From positions 1 to 8,466 of the forward strand of contig JANWYX010000182.1 of assembly GCA_025055055.1 (NCBI GenBank): 8,466 bases of DNA, in the 5' to 3' direction. A model generated the notes under the pieces. The model made no database searches. It was not told the DNA's origin and was given only the letters and a program-made list of their open reading frames with translations. The DNA comes from Caldilinea sp. GTDB taxonomy: Bacteria; Chloroflexota; Anaerolineae; Caldilineales; Caldilineaceae. The position numbers were made by a program, and so were the translations under genes. This document shows, piece after piece, positions 1-8,254 of the stretch. How positions within the stretch are numbered: the first letter of the stretch is position 1; every line of letters starts with the position of its first letter.

Positions 1-501
1 CTCCCAGGTGACCCGTTTCCACTTGCCTTCCCCGCGCTTGCCGACGCGCTTGAGCGGGTAGAGAATGCGCTCCGGGTCATAGGTCTGGTTGTGAGTGGCG
101 GGGCCTTTGGCGCAGTTCCGCCCACGGCTGCCGGGGTGCACGGGATTGCCCTCGAACTTCTTGACCTCCAGCGTCTCCCGATCCACGTAGGCCAGGAGGC
201 CGCAGGCGCTCTCGCAGTTGAAACAGACCGTCGGGATCAGCATATACCGCCGGGCCACACGTTGCGGCCACAGCTTGCCATCCCACTCCACCCAGTCCTC
301 CCACTTCTCCACCGGCGGATACTGGCTCATGCGGCCGTCGGGATGATGGACGACGGTCATGGGCACAGGCTCCGGCTTCAGGTCGGTGGGGGCAAACTCC
401 GGCAGGCCAAAGCCGTTTTCTCCCTTGCGCAAGCGCCGGATGTCGGAGTTGCGGCCCAGCAGAGCGGATAACAATCGATTGATCTTGGACTGTTCGGTCA
501 T
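1..501 (-). CDS. Molybdopterin oxidoreductase (CISM catalytic subunit), N-terminal part, runs off the left edge
   Basis: Reading the minus strand from the ATG at 501 gives 167 residues with no stop before the window edge. Residues 93-130 carry the Mo4Fe4S cluster motif Cx2Cx3Cx29C (C93, C96, C100, C130), followed by A-K-G. This is the signature of the N-terminal FeS domain of the DMSO-reductase/complex iron-sulfur molybdoenzyme family. The family moves electrons between a molybdenum bis-MGD site and FeS clusters; PsrA, PhsA and SoeA are sulfur-acting members. About 90 residues precede the first cysteine, which is long, and no twin-arginine signal is visible, so a cytoplasmic location is inferred. 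ATG 501 is the first ATG after the upstream gene's stop in this frame, but its ribosome site is weak; M48, with GGAG upstream, is an alternative. It follows the FeS/NrfD gene by 171 bp and is probably in the same operon. Substrate cannot be decided from this fragment. Confidence 0.88.
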   Translation of the reverse strand, partial: MTEQSKINRLLSALLGRNSDIRRLRKGENGFGLPEFAPTDLKPEPVPMTVVHHPDGRMSQYPPVEKWEDWVEWDGKLWPQRVARRYMLIPTVCFNCESACGLLAYVDRETLEVKKFEGNPVHPGSRGRNCAKGPATHNQTYDPERILYPLKRVGKRGEGKWKRVTWE

Positions 502-586
502 ATCTCGATGCTCTCGGTAATTGTTGCGAAATTGACAGACGCCCGACGATTCTAATTTTTCCCTAGGCAGAAGGTCCTCTGCGGAC

Positions 587-605
587 GGGCGGCTGCGAAC
601 CGCCC
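587..605. repeat. Intergenic inverted repeat (6-bp GC stem, 7-nt loop)
   Basis: GGGCGG (587-592) pairs with CCGCCC (600-605) in the 171-bp gap between the FeS/NrfD gene and the molybdoenzyme gene. A weaker hairpin (574-577 with 583-586) lies beside it, and CGCTCCCT occurs twice (612-619 and 631-638). No T-run follows the strong stem on the transcribed strand, so it is not a classical terminator. It could be a REP-like element, an mRNA stability or processing site, or an attenuator that sets the ratio of the subunits. Confidence 0.5.
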
Positions 606-672
606 CTCCGACGCTCCCTGCTCGTAGCTGCGCTCCCTCCGTTTTCCGGACACGTCGCGCAATCTGGCAGGT

Positions 673-2993
<2,321 letters not shown>

Positions 2994-2997
2994 GGTG

Positions 2998-3004
2998 ACC
3001 TCCT
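2998..3004 (-). promoter_or_regulatory. Strong Shine-Dalgarno site deciding a GTG start
   Basis: The minus strand reads AGGAGGT here, 4 nt before the GTG at 2993. It supports that GTG over the in-frame ATG five codons further in as the start of the DsrE2-like protein. Confidence 0.75.
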
Positions 3005-3014
3005 ATTTTGTGCG

Positions 3015-3287
3015 CTATTTCGTGCGTTGCACATAGTGCAGATAGAGCGTCTTGCCGCCGGAGTCGGTCTCTTCGCTTTGGGCCAGCAGCGTCACGTTGT
3101 TGGCCGCTTTGGCCCAACCTTGAAAGTCCTTGACGCTGCCGCGGTCGGTGCTGATCACTTTTAAGATCCGACCTACGTCCAGTTTGAGAATTGCTTGCCG
3201 CGCTTTGACAAGCGGCATCGGGCAGTTCAGCCCGCGGACATCGAGTTCCTGATCAACCTGAATGGTTGCTGTTTCGATAGACGCCAT
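3015..3287 (-). CDS. tusA: TusA-family sulfur carrier protein
   Basis: A 90-residue protein, close to the usual 75-90 residues of TusA/SirA/YeeD proteins. The family signature L-D-x-R-G-L-N-C-P-M-P lies at 15-25, with the sulfur-carrying cysteine C22 in the C-P-x-P motif, and the expected D-R-G-S/D-F-x-x-W stretch lies near 49-58. TusA carries sulfur as a cysteine persulfide between partners in the cytoplasm. In sulfur oxidisers it links rhodanese and DsrE proteins to the oxidation machinery; in other bacteria it serves tRNA thiolation or cofactor synthesis. The neighbours here (rhodanese fusion 46 bp upstream, DsrE2-like gene 21 bp downstream, molybdoenzyme further on) favour the sulfur-energy role. 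ATG 3287 is preceded by a GGGGG-containing ribosome site about 12 nt away. Confidence 0.93.
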   Translation of the reverse strand: MASIETATIQVDQELDVRGLNCPMPLVKARQAILKLDVGRILKVISTDRGSVKDFQGWAKAANNVTLLAQSEETDSGGKTLYLHYVQRTK

Positions 3288-3333
3288 AGAATGCGCTTTC
3301 CCCCTTTCTGTGACCGTGATGCGTAGTGTTTCG

Positions 3334-4551
3334 TTAGCCCGACAAAGCGCAGATATTTTTGCCCAGCTCCAGCTCGTCCGCTTCGTCGAGCGATGGGTTG
3401 GAAAGACCGATGTTCACGCGTTTGATCTCCATGTATTGCGGCGGCATGTAGGGCAGGTGGCTGAGAACGAACTCGACGAAGCGTTCTTTGTCCGTGAAAT
3501 GCAGGCTGCGATTCTCTCGCCATAGGTCCTCCAGCCGTTTCATGTAGAGGCCGTCTGGATTGGCCTCGGCGGGAGAGGCATAGTGGCCCGGTAAAATCCA
3601 GGCGCGGGCAGGTACGCGACGTTTCATCACACCGAAGATGGTGTCGTAAACCACTGGCGCCCAGCGCTCTCCTTGTCCACCCAGGTCGGGCCTGCCAAAG
3701 CTTTCGATGAAGAGGTTGTCGCCTGTGCAGCAGAACGCTTCACCGTCGGGCGTAGTGACGAGAAAGTTGACCTGTCCCAGTGTGTGGCCGGGCGTGTGGA
3801 TCACCTCGATCTGCAGAGCGCCCAGTGTAAATCGTTGTCCATCGTGGAGCATTTCATACTGCATGCGCGCAGGCAGCATATCGAACGGGTGAATGGCGTC
3901 ATAGGGATGCAAATGGTAGGCGGCGCCGGTCATTTGCGCCAACTCCGGCCCGCTGCTGATATGGTCGGCGTGGGCATGGGTGTCCAGCAGCAGCTTAAGC
4001 TGTGCGCCTTGTTGCTTCAGGAGCTTCAGATATCGTTCTCCGAAGCGAAGGGGATCGACCACGGCGGCCTCGCCCCGGCTGATGAAGACCCAGCTTACAC
4101 AGCCACGCGCCACGCGATCGACCTGATAAATGCGATAATCGGGTTGCTGCGCCACCGCTCGTACATCGTAAAAGTCGCCCCATTCGACCATGCCGCCGGC
4201 CAGGTTGATGGCGCGCACCCCATGTGCCCGCAGGCGCTCCGCCACGTAGCCGCTGGCGCCGCCTTTGGCGCAAACCACAACGACCGGGCGCCGATCTTGA
4301 ATGCGTTCCTTGACCTGCGCAACGGCGTTGTCTTCGTCTTCGAGAAAGAAAAAGTAGGGCAGATGGAGCGTCTCCGGTGTGTAACGGCCTTCAATGCGCC
4401 ACAATCGAAATTCTTCGTCGTTGCGCACATCCAGCAAAAGCAGGTTGGAGGGGTGCTGCAAAGCGGCAAATAGCTCCTGCACAAATATTTCACCGTGACC
4501 AGTCGCCTGCAAGTCGGCGACGGCATCGACTGTGAGCAAGACGCTCTCCAT
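3334..4551 (-). CDS. Rhodanese / metallo-beta-lactamase fusion (persulfide dioxygenase-like)
   Basis: A 405-residue two-domain protein. Residues about 20-130 form a rhodanese domain: D-V-R near 41-43, and active-site cysteine C94 in C-A-K-G-G-A-S, followed by L-A-G-G-M-V-E-W (117-124). Residues about 140-350 form an MBL-fold domain with T-H-A-H-A-D-H at 191-197, H256 in H-T-P-G-H-T, D278 in T-G-D-N and H323 in P-G-H. These are the metal ligands of the glyoxalase II/ETHE1 group. ETHE1-like persulfide dioxygenases oxidise glutathione or other low-molecular-weight persulfides to sulfite, and the rhodanese domain could load or receive sulfur. The domain order, rhodanese first, is the reverse of the common dioxygenase-rhodanese fusion. 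ATG 4551 has AAGGAG 7 nt upstream. It is the first gene of the sulfur operon. MBL-hydrolase activity instead of dioxygenase activity cannot be excluded. Confidence 0.88.
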   Translation of the reverse strand: MESVLLTVDAVADLQATGHGEIFVQELFAALQHPSNLLLLDVRNDEEFRLWRIEGRYTPETLHLPYFFFLEDEDNAVAQVKERIQDRRPVVVVCAKGGASGYVAERLRAHGVRAINLAGGMVEWGDFYDVRAVAQQPDYRIYQVDRVARGCVSWVFISRGEAAVVDPLRFGERYLKLLKQQGAQLKLLLDTHAHADHISSGPELAQMTGAAYHLHPYDAIHPFDMLPARMQYEMLHDGQRFTLGALQIEVIHTPGHTLGQVNFLVTTPDGEAFCCTGDNLFIESFGRPDLGGQGERWAPVVYDTIFGVMKRRVPARAWILPGHYASPAEANPDGLYMKRLEDLWRENRSLHFTDKERFVEFVLSHLPYMPPQYMEIKRVNIGLSNPSLDEADELELGKNICALSG

Positions 4552-4562
4552 GCGCTTTCTCC

Positions 4563-4595
4563 TTGCAACGAAACAGGTTGCAACGAAACAGGTTG
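4563..4595. repeat. Tandem 15-bp direct repeat just upstream of the rhodanese-fusion start
   Basis: TTGCAACGAAACAGG occurs at 4563-4577 and again at 4578-4592, with three further matching bases (4593-4595). The junction forms the perfect 8-bp palindrome GTTGCAAC (4577-4584). The array ends about 12 nt from the start codon and touches the ribosome site. It could be an operator, an mRNA element or a simple replication-slippage duplication. Confidence 0.8.
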
Positions 4596-4604
4596 AGAAC
4601 GTGA

Positions 4605-4686
4605 TGAATTTTGGTAATCCAGGAAGTGTGCTCTAGTCTACGGCGGATCGAAAAAGATTTCATCCCCCAGAAGGGTGAATTTTGGT
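4605..4686. repeat. Pair of 11-bp direct repeats flanking the candidate promoter
   Basis: TGAATTTTGGT is present at 4605-4615 and at 4676-4686, 71 bp apart start to start, in the same orientation. The sequence between holds the only space for a promoter of the sulfur operon. Paired sites of this kind fit a dimeric DNA-binding regulator, and the adjacent NarL/LuxR-type regulator is a natural candidate. An 11-bp match in a 141-bp gap is unlikely to be chance. Confidence 0.6.
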
Positions 4687-4692
4687 TGGGGG
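4664..4692 (-). terminator. Weak terminator-like hairpin after the response regulator gene
   Basis: On the minus strand CCCCCA (4692-4687) can pair with TGGGGG (4669-4664) across a 17-nt loop, immediately after the response regulator's stop. A T-rich stretch (TCTTTTTC, about 4660-4652) follows a few bases later. The stem is only 6 bp and the loop is long, so termination would be leaky at best. Confidence 0.3.
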
Positions 4693-5340
4693 TTACACGT
4701 CGATCAGTCCGCAGCGCACTGCCTCAATCACGGCCTGGGTGCGATTGGGCTGATCAAGCTTGCGCAAGATGCTCTTGACGTGGGAGCGCACCGTCTCTTC
4801 GCTGACGACCAATCGCTCGGCGATCTCGCGGTTGGTGGCCATGGTCGCCATCAACTGCAGCACTTCCAGCTCGCGGCGGGTTAGGGAAGGGTGATGAACC
4901 TGAGGATGACGGGAGGTGTGTTGGAACAGATGAAGCACGTCGGGGTGAATGTAGCTCTCATCGGCAGCGACGCGACGGATGGCGTCGGCGAGTTCGGCGG
5001 GCGTCACTTCTTTGGGTACATAGCCATCGACGCGCGCGTCCACTGCCGCCTGCACCAGACGGGCGTCCTGGGCGCCGCTCAAGACGAGGATGCGAGAATG
5101 TGGCGCAATACGACGCAGCTCCGGGGCAACAGCGCCGCCGCTGCGATCGGGCAGGGCAAGGTCGAGCAGGATCAGGTCAGGCTGCAACGCTTCGGCCATT
5201 TGCACGGCAGCGTCGGCGGAACCTGCCTCGCCCACGACGGCAAAATCGCGCTGCAACGAAAGCACCATCGTCAGCCCGCGGCGCACGACGGCATGGTCGT
5301 CGACGATTAAAATGCGGATCGGATGTTGTGCATCACTCAT
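4693..5340 (-). CDS. NarL/LuxR-type response regulator
   Basis: A 215-residue protein, the usual length for NarL/FixJ-type regulators. The receiver domain (about 7-125) shows the acidic pair D14/D15, phosphoacceptor D60 in L-L-D-L-A-L-P-D, the switch residue S88 in V-L-S-G-A and K110 in V-P-K. A LuxR-type helix-turn-helix follows (about 152-200): L-T-R-R-E-L-E-V-L, then N-R-E-I-A-E-R-L and S-E-E-T-V-R-S-H-V. It should bind DNA when phosphorylated by the kinase encoded just upstream. Its ATG overlaps the kinase stop as ATGA, so the pair is co-translated. The sulfur operon starts 141 bp downstream on the same strand, which makes it the likely target; the repeats in that gap are candidate sites. 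Confidence 0.95.
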   Translation of the reverse strand: MSDAQHPIRILIVDDHAVVRRGLTMVLSLQRDFAVVGEAGSADAAVQMAEALQPDLILLDLALPDRSGGAVAPELRRIAPHSRILVLSGAQDARLVQAAVDARVDGYVPKEVTPAELADAIRRVAADESYIHPDVLHLFQHTSRHPQVHHPSLTRRELEVLQLMATMATNREIAERLVVSEETVRSHVKSILRKLDQPNRTQAVIEAVRCGLIDV

Positions 5341-7124
5341 CTTGCCATGGCAGGGCGTGGCAACGGAATATCGATATGCAGGCGAACACCTGCGCCGGGA
5401 CAGGCTTCATGAGAAAAACGGCCGCCTAGTCGTTCCACGCGACGCCGGATGCCGTCCAACCCTACACCGTCGACAATGGTTGCCTGGGCGGGGTCGAAGC
5501 CGACGCCGTCATCTTCGATATACACGACGACGGCGCCGTTGTGCTCTGCGATCTCAAGACGGGCATGGCAGGCGTTGGCGTGACGGGCAATGTTGGCCAC
5601 TCCTTCCTGGGCGATGAGCAGCAGCTCGTGGCGGAGGGCAAGAGGCCAGCGGTCAAATGTAGGCGTTACGTACACGTCGAACGCCACCGTTCGGCCGACG
5701 CAGAGCGAAGCCATGTGTTTGCGCAAGCCGGCGATTAGCCGTCTACCGTCGAGACCACCTGGCGCCAGCCCCAGAACGGCGCTGCGCATTTGGTGCAGTG
5801 CGGCAAAGGCGAGCGGCTCGAGGTTGGCGAGCTGCGCCTTAACCTGCGCCGTCGCTTCCGGATGCTGTTCGAGAAGTTGGTTGCAGGCGTTCAGGCCATA
5901 GGCAAGACCGAACAGTTGTTGGGAGACGGAGTCATGGATATCGGCGGCGATGCGGTTGCGCACCTCTTCGGAGGCCAGCCGCTGCGTGCGCTCAATGCAG
6001 AGCCGCAAGCTGCCCAGCGCTACACTGGCGTGGTTGGCGACCAGCGCCAGCGGAGTCAATTTGGCGTCCGAGGGCGCAGCAAGCTCTTCCGTCTCCACCA
6101 GCAAGACGCCGATCAGGTTGCCGCGCAGGTGAAGCGGCGCGGCAACGTACGCTCGCTCAAAATGCAGCCAGCCGTCCAGCGCGGCTTCTCCGGTGGGCGG
6201 CGTCTGCACGCCGGCGGAGCTGAACCGTTGCGTACGCACAGCCCGTCCAACCGGACTTTCTTCGGCTTTCTGCAAATCGAGGGTCATTTCCTGGGCTGCG
6301 CTGTACGCCTCGGCGTCATTGCGACGGCGGAGCATCCAGCCTACCAGCGCCCCATCGCCGTCGTTCAGCGCCACGGCCGCAGTGTGATAGCCCATCTCTT
6401 CCACCAGACCTTTCAGAAGCACCTGCTGCATTTCCACCGGCTCGACCGCCGACTGCAGGCTCAGCGTCAGCGATTGGATAAGACGAAGCTGCTGGTTCAT
6501 ATGCTCCAACTCGGCGTTGCTTTGGATGAGTTCTTGCGATGTCCTGGAGAGGCGCTCGGTTTGTTGGCGCAAAGTTTCCAGCAGACGAGCCGAATAGCCG
6601 AAGATGACGGCGATCAGGTAAACCGTGAAAAGTTGCGTCAAGCCCAGATATAGCTCGATCGAGGTGGGCACGACGGTGGTGGGTTGTTGTCGGGCGAGCA
6701 AGACCGCAGAGATGTACAGCGGCGTAAACGCCAGCGCCGTTGTCAAACCGCCTCGAATTTTAAAGAAAAATGCTGCGGCCAGAATCGGCGACAGGGCATG
6801 AAAGTAAAAAGCGCTGATGACGCCATCTGTAAGGGCAATTGCTGCGGCGGAGAGCGCCAGGTCGATGGAAAGCAACCAGGGCTTTTGCTGCAGCCATCGA
6901 TTGAGTGTTCGGTGGCGCAGAGAAATGATCGCCGTGATCGTCGCCAGCGCAAGCAGCATCCATCCGGTCAGCGGCGCCGCAGCGGGCGAGATCAGCCAGA
7001 CGATCAGCGCGGGGGCCAGGCTCGCCCAGCGGAAGAGGAGAAGAACTTGGATAACTTGGGTTCCTTGCTCGGACTGATTCCGTTGATCCGACCGGTTAGT
7101 CGGGCGAGTGGGGTCGATCCTCAT
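5337..7124 (-). CDS. Membrane sensor histidine kinase, GAF plus HisKA_3/HATPase
   Basis: A 595-residue protein from ATG 7124. About six hydrophobic segments (roughly 24-51, 53-70, 82-100, 104-121, 126-144, 157-177) have short loops, so there is no large periplasmic sensor. A coiled-coil linker (184-225) leads to a GAF-like domain (224-373). The HisKA_3 box contains phospho-histidine H397 in A-D-I-H-D-S-V-S-Q-Q. The ATPase shows the N-box with N511, G1 box D-D-G-V-G-F (538-543) and G2 box G-V-G-L (553-556). This is the NarX/DegS/LiaS class, matching its NarL-type partner. An upstream GTG at 7241 would add 39 residues, but that stretch is low-complexity, non-helical and has a poorly placed ribosome site; ATG 7124 has GAGG about 9 nt upstream. 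The signal is unknown: a membrane-embedded or quinone/redox signal is possible, and the GAF domain could bind a small ligand. Confidence 0.93.
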   Translation of the reverse strand: MRIDPTRPTNRSDQRNQSEQGTQVIQVLLLFRWASLAPALIVWLISPAAAPLTGWMLLALATITAIISLRHRTLNRWLQQKPWLLSIDLALSAAAIALTDGVISAFYFHALSPILAAAFFFKIRGGLTTALAFTPLYISAVLLARQQPTTVVPTSIELYLGLTQLFTVYLIAVIFGYSARLLETLRQQTERLSRTSQELIQSNAELEHMNQQLRLIQSLTLSLQSAVEPVEMQQVLLKGLVEEMGYHTAAVALNDGDGALVGWMLRRRNDAEAYSAAQEMTLDLQKAEESPVGRAVRTQRFSSAGVQTPPTGEAALDGWLHFERAYVAAPLHLRGNLIGVLLVETEELAAPSDAKLTPLALVANHASVALGSLRLCIERTQRLASEEVRNRIAADIHDSVSQQLFGLAYGLNACNQLLEQHPEATAQVKAQLANLEPLAFAALHQMRSAVLGLAPGGLDGRRLIAGLRKHMASLCVGRTVAFDVYVTPTFDRWPLALRHELLLIAQEGVANIARHANACHARLEIAEHNGAVVVYIEDDGVGFDPAQATIVDGVGLDGIRRRVERLGGRFSHEACPGAGVRLHIDIPLPRPAMAR

Positions 7125-7265
7125 GATGGTTGCCTCGTTGTCAGAGGGAATGCATGCCCAGGCAGTCCCTCCGTTGCTGCGCGTTTGTAACGAACGATTT
7201 CTGCTGCTTTGCGTTCTCGACCTGAATCCATTACCTAACACACCTTGCTATCGCTATTGTAAACG
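7125..7265 (-). promoter_or_regulatory. Leader and probable promoter region of the two-component operon
   Basis: No convincing gene lies here. On the minus strand TTTACA (7263-7258) resembles a -35 box, followed after 17 nt by TGTTAG (7240-7235), a poor -10. A hairpin pairs 7144-7149 (GAGGGA) with 7166-7171 (TCCCTC) about 8 nt before the kinase ribosome site, so it could influence translation. The promoter assignment is weak. Confidence 0.3.
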
Positions 7266-7332
<67 letters not shown>

Positions 7333-7374
7333 GGATTTAGTCACTAATGAGGTCATATCATTGCATCCTTCGAC

Positions 7375-7866
7375 TTACACTTCATTGTATAACTTGCTTG
7401 AGCGTTTGAGTGCAATTCCCGCCGCCCCCCCTATCCACGCATGCGAGGGTCGTTGTATGAAAAACTTCCCATTACCATCAAGCCACCGAACCACAAAGTG
7501 CTCAGAGCATTCCAGCAAACCCAAGCCGACCAAGAGCCAATGTGAGAGATTGCCGAATAGACTGAATAGTGACCAAAGAGCCACGGCCATTGTGACAACG
7601 AACGTTGCCTGTCCAATACGGTAGAGCATGAACAACATCTTTCGCTGACCTATGAGAATGTTCGGAAATGACAAGAAAAAGGCTGTCCAGAAAAAAAGTA
7701 TGGTGCTAAAGCTGATCAGAGAAACATAGGCCATCATCATGGTCGGGAGAGGTGAATCTGTAGAAATTGTAACAAGAGCAAAACCTATTCCTGCCATCTG
7801 GGGCAGGGCAATGCTTAAGAAGCGTTTGCGAAAAGTTGTTAGGATCATTCTCCGGTTGCACTTCAT
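7375..7866 (-). CDS. Unrecognised membrane protein, candidate gene-cassette product
   Basis: From ATG 7866 this encodes 163 residues that I do not recognise. There is a basic N-terminus (K/R at 2, 5, 6, 13-15) and about four hydrophobic segments (near 17-36, 44-68, 77-105 and 108-126), followed by a polar, basic C-terminal tail. No catalytic motif is visible. The frame stays open up to a GTG at 7938 (187 residues), but the added 24 residues coincide with the attC-like sequence. ATG 7866 is 17 nt from the GTTGGGC box, where cassette genes typically start. A small hairpin (GGCAG 7870-7874 with CTGCC 7878-7882) occupies the place where a ribosome site would be. Base composition is more AT-rich than the genes to the left, in keeping with an acquired cassette. 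Confidence 0.6.
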   Translation of the reverse strand: MKCNRRMILTTFRKRFLSIALPQMAGIGFALVTISTDSPLPTMMMAYVSLISFSTILFFWTAFFLSFPNILIGQRKMLFMLYRIGQATFVVTMAVALWSLFSLFGNLSHWLLVGLGLLECSEHFVVRWLDGNGKFFIQRPSHAWIGGAAGIALKRSSKLYNEV

Positions 7867-7882
7867 GTTGGCAGTACCTGCC

Positions 7883-8007
7883 GCCCAACGTATGCTTGAG
7901 TCTCCGAGCAGTGCGAGCTTGAAGTCTTTCCCTGGCACAATTCATTCAGTTTTTTAGCCCGCCGTCCCCTCTGAACGAGGTAAGGTCGGCTCGTAGCGAT
8001 GTTGGAG
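7883..8007 (-). repeat. Possible long attC-like site (about 125 bp) between the two small genes
   Basis: On the minus strand the right-hand box GTTGGGC (7889-7883) fits GTTRRRY exactly, and CTCCAAC (8007-8001) fits RYYYAAC except at the first base. The ends are partly complementary: CAAC/GTTG, then AT, GCT/AGC and GAG/CTC in register with small bulges (7886-7900 against 7990-8004). The interior pairing is poor. Placement supports it: 32 nt after the stop of the 58-aa gene and 17 nt before the ATG of the next gene. It is less certain than the site at 7266-7332. Confidence 0.4.
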
Positions 8008-8043
8008 GGCAACAAACTGTTTGCGGAATAGCGCTGCAATCAT
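7954..8043 (-). CDS. Very small ORF (29 aa) overlapping the 58-aa gene's stop
   Basis: ATG at 8043 overlaps the stop of the 58-aa gene as ATGA and opens a 29-residue frame that is basic and soluble-looking (F-R-K-Q-F, L-Q-H-R-Y, L-P-R-S-E-G). I recognise no family. Much of it lies inside the candidate attC site, so it may be incidental or the remnant of something longer. Confidence 0.2.
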   Translation of the reverse strand: MIAALFRKQFVALQHRYEPTLPRSEGTAG

Positions 8044-8216
8044 TTCTTGGGCTTGACTGAGAGTCCGAACAATCCGCCAGATAGAATGCCAAGAATCACT
8101 GCAATCACGCTTCCAACAATGGTCCAGCCACCAGAAAATAATGTAAACGACAGCGTGAGGAATAGCAGACATCCCATGAGAGAGACAAAAGCCAAGAATT
8201 CTATCTTATTATTCAT
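8040..8216 (-). CDS. Small two-TM membrane protein (58 aa), unrecognised
   Basis: ATG 8216 to TGA 8040 encodes 58 residues, too short for many gene callers. It begins M-N-N-K-I-E-F, has two hydrophobic helices (about 8-28 and 31-52) separated by the turn S-G-G-W, with glycine-rich spacing in the second (V-G-S-V-I, L-G-I-L-S-G-G-L-F-G), and ends in a positive tail P-K-K. AAAGG about 12 nt upstream is a usable ribosome site. Codon positions look coherent and no hydrophilic shadow frame explains it. It lies 38 bp from the end of an IS3 element and is followed by a candidate attC site. The function is unknown; small two-helix proteins of this kind are often membrane-complex accessories, toxins or immunity proteins. 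Confidence 0.5.
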   Translation of the reverse strand: MNNKIEFLAFVSLMGCLLFLTLSFTLFSGGWTIVGSVIAVILGILSGGLFGLSVKPKK

Positions 8217-8254
8217 AACAGTCCGTACCTTTCTTGTAGGGTGCGTTACGGTCC

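Larger units (their letters stand above)
4552..4692 (-). promoter_or_regulatory. Control region of the sulfur operon
   Basis: This 141-bp gap separates the response-regulator stop from the rhodanese-fusion start and must hold any promoter specific to the sulfur operon. It contains two sets of direct repeats, listed separately. I could not pick out a convincing -35/-10 pair: TAGACT on the minus strand around 4635-4640 matches a -10 in four of six bases but has no good partner. The repeats make regulation by the adjacent two-component system likely, but this is inference. Confidence 0.5.

Noticed and set aside
3673..4473. Plus-strand open frame (266 aa) opposite the rhodanese/MBL gene
   Set aside because: The minus-strand frame has both complete active sites; the plus-strand product shows no motif.
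5790..6653. Long plus-strand open frame (287 aa) opposite the histidine kinase
   Set aside because: The kinase's H, N and G boxes are intact on the minus strand; the antisense product is Arg/Gln/His-rich without domains.
7125..7241. Extension of the histidine kinase to a GTG at 7241
   Set aside because: The extra 39 residues look untranslated, the ribosome site is badly placed, and the ATG at 7124 has GAGG at a usable distance just before the first membrane segment region.
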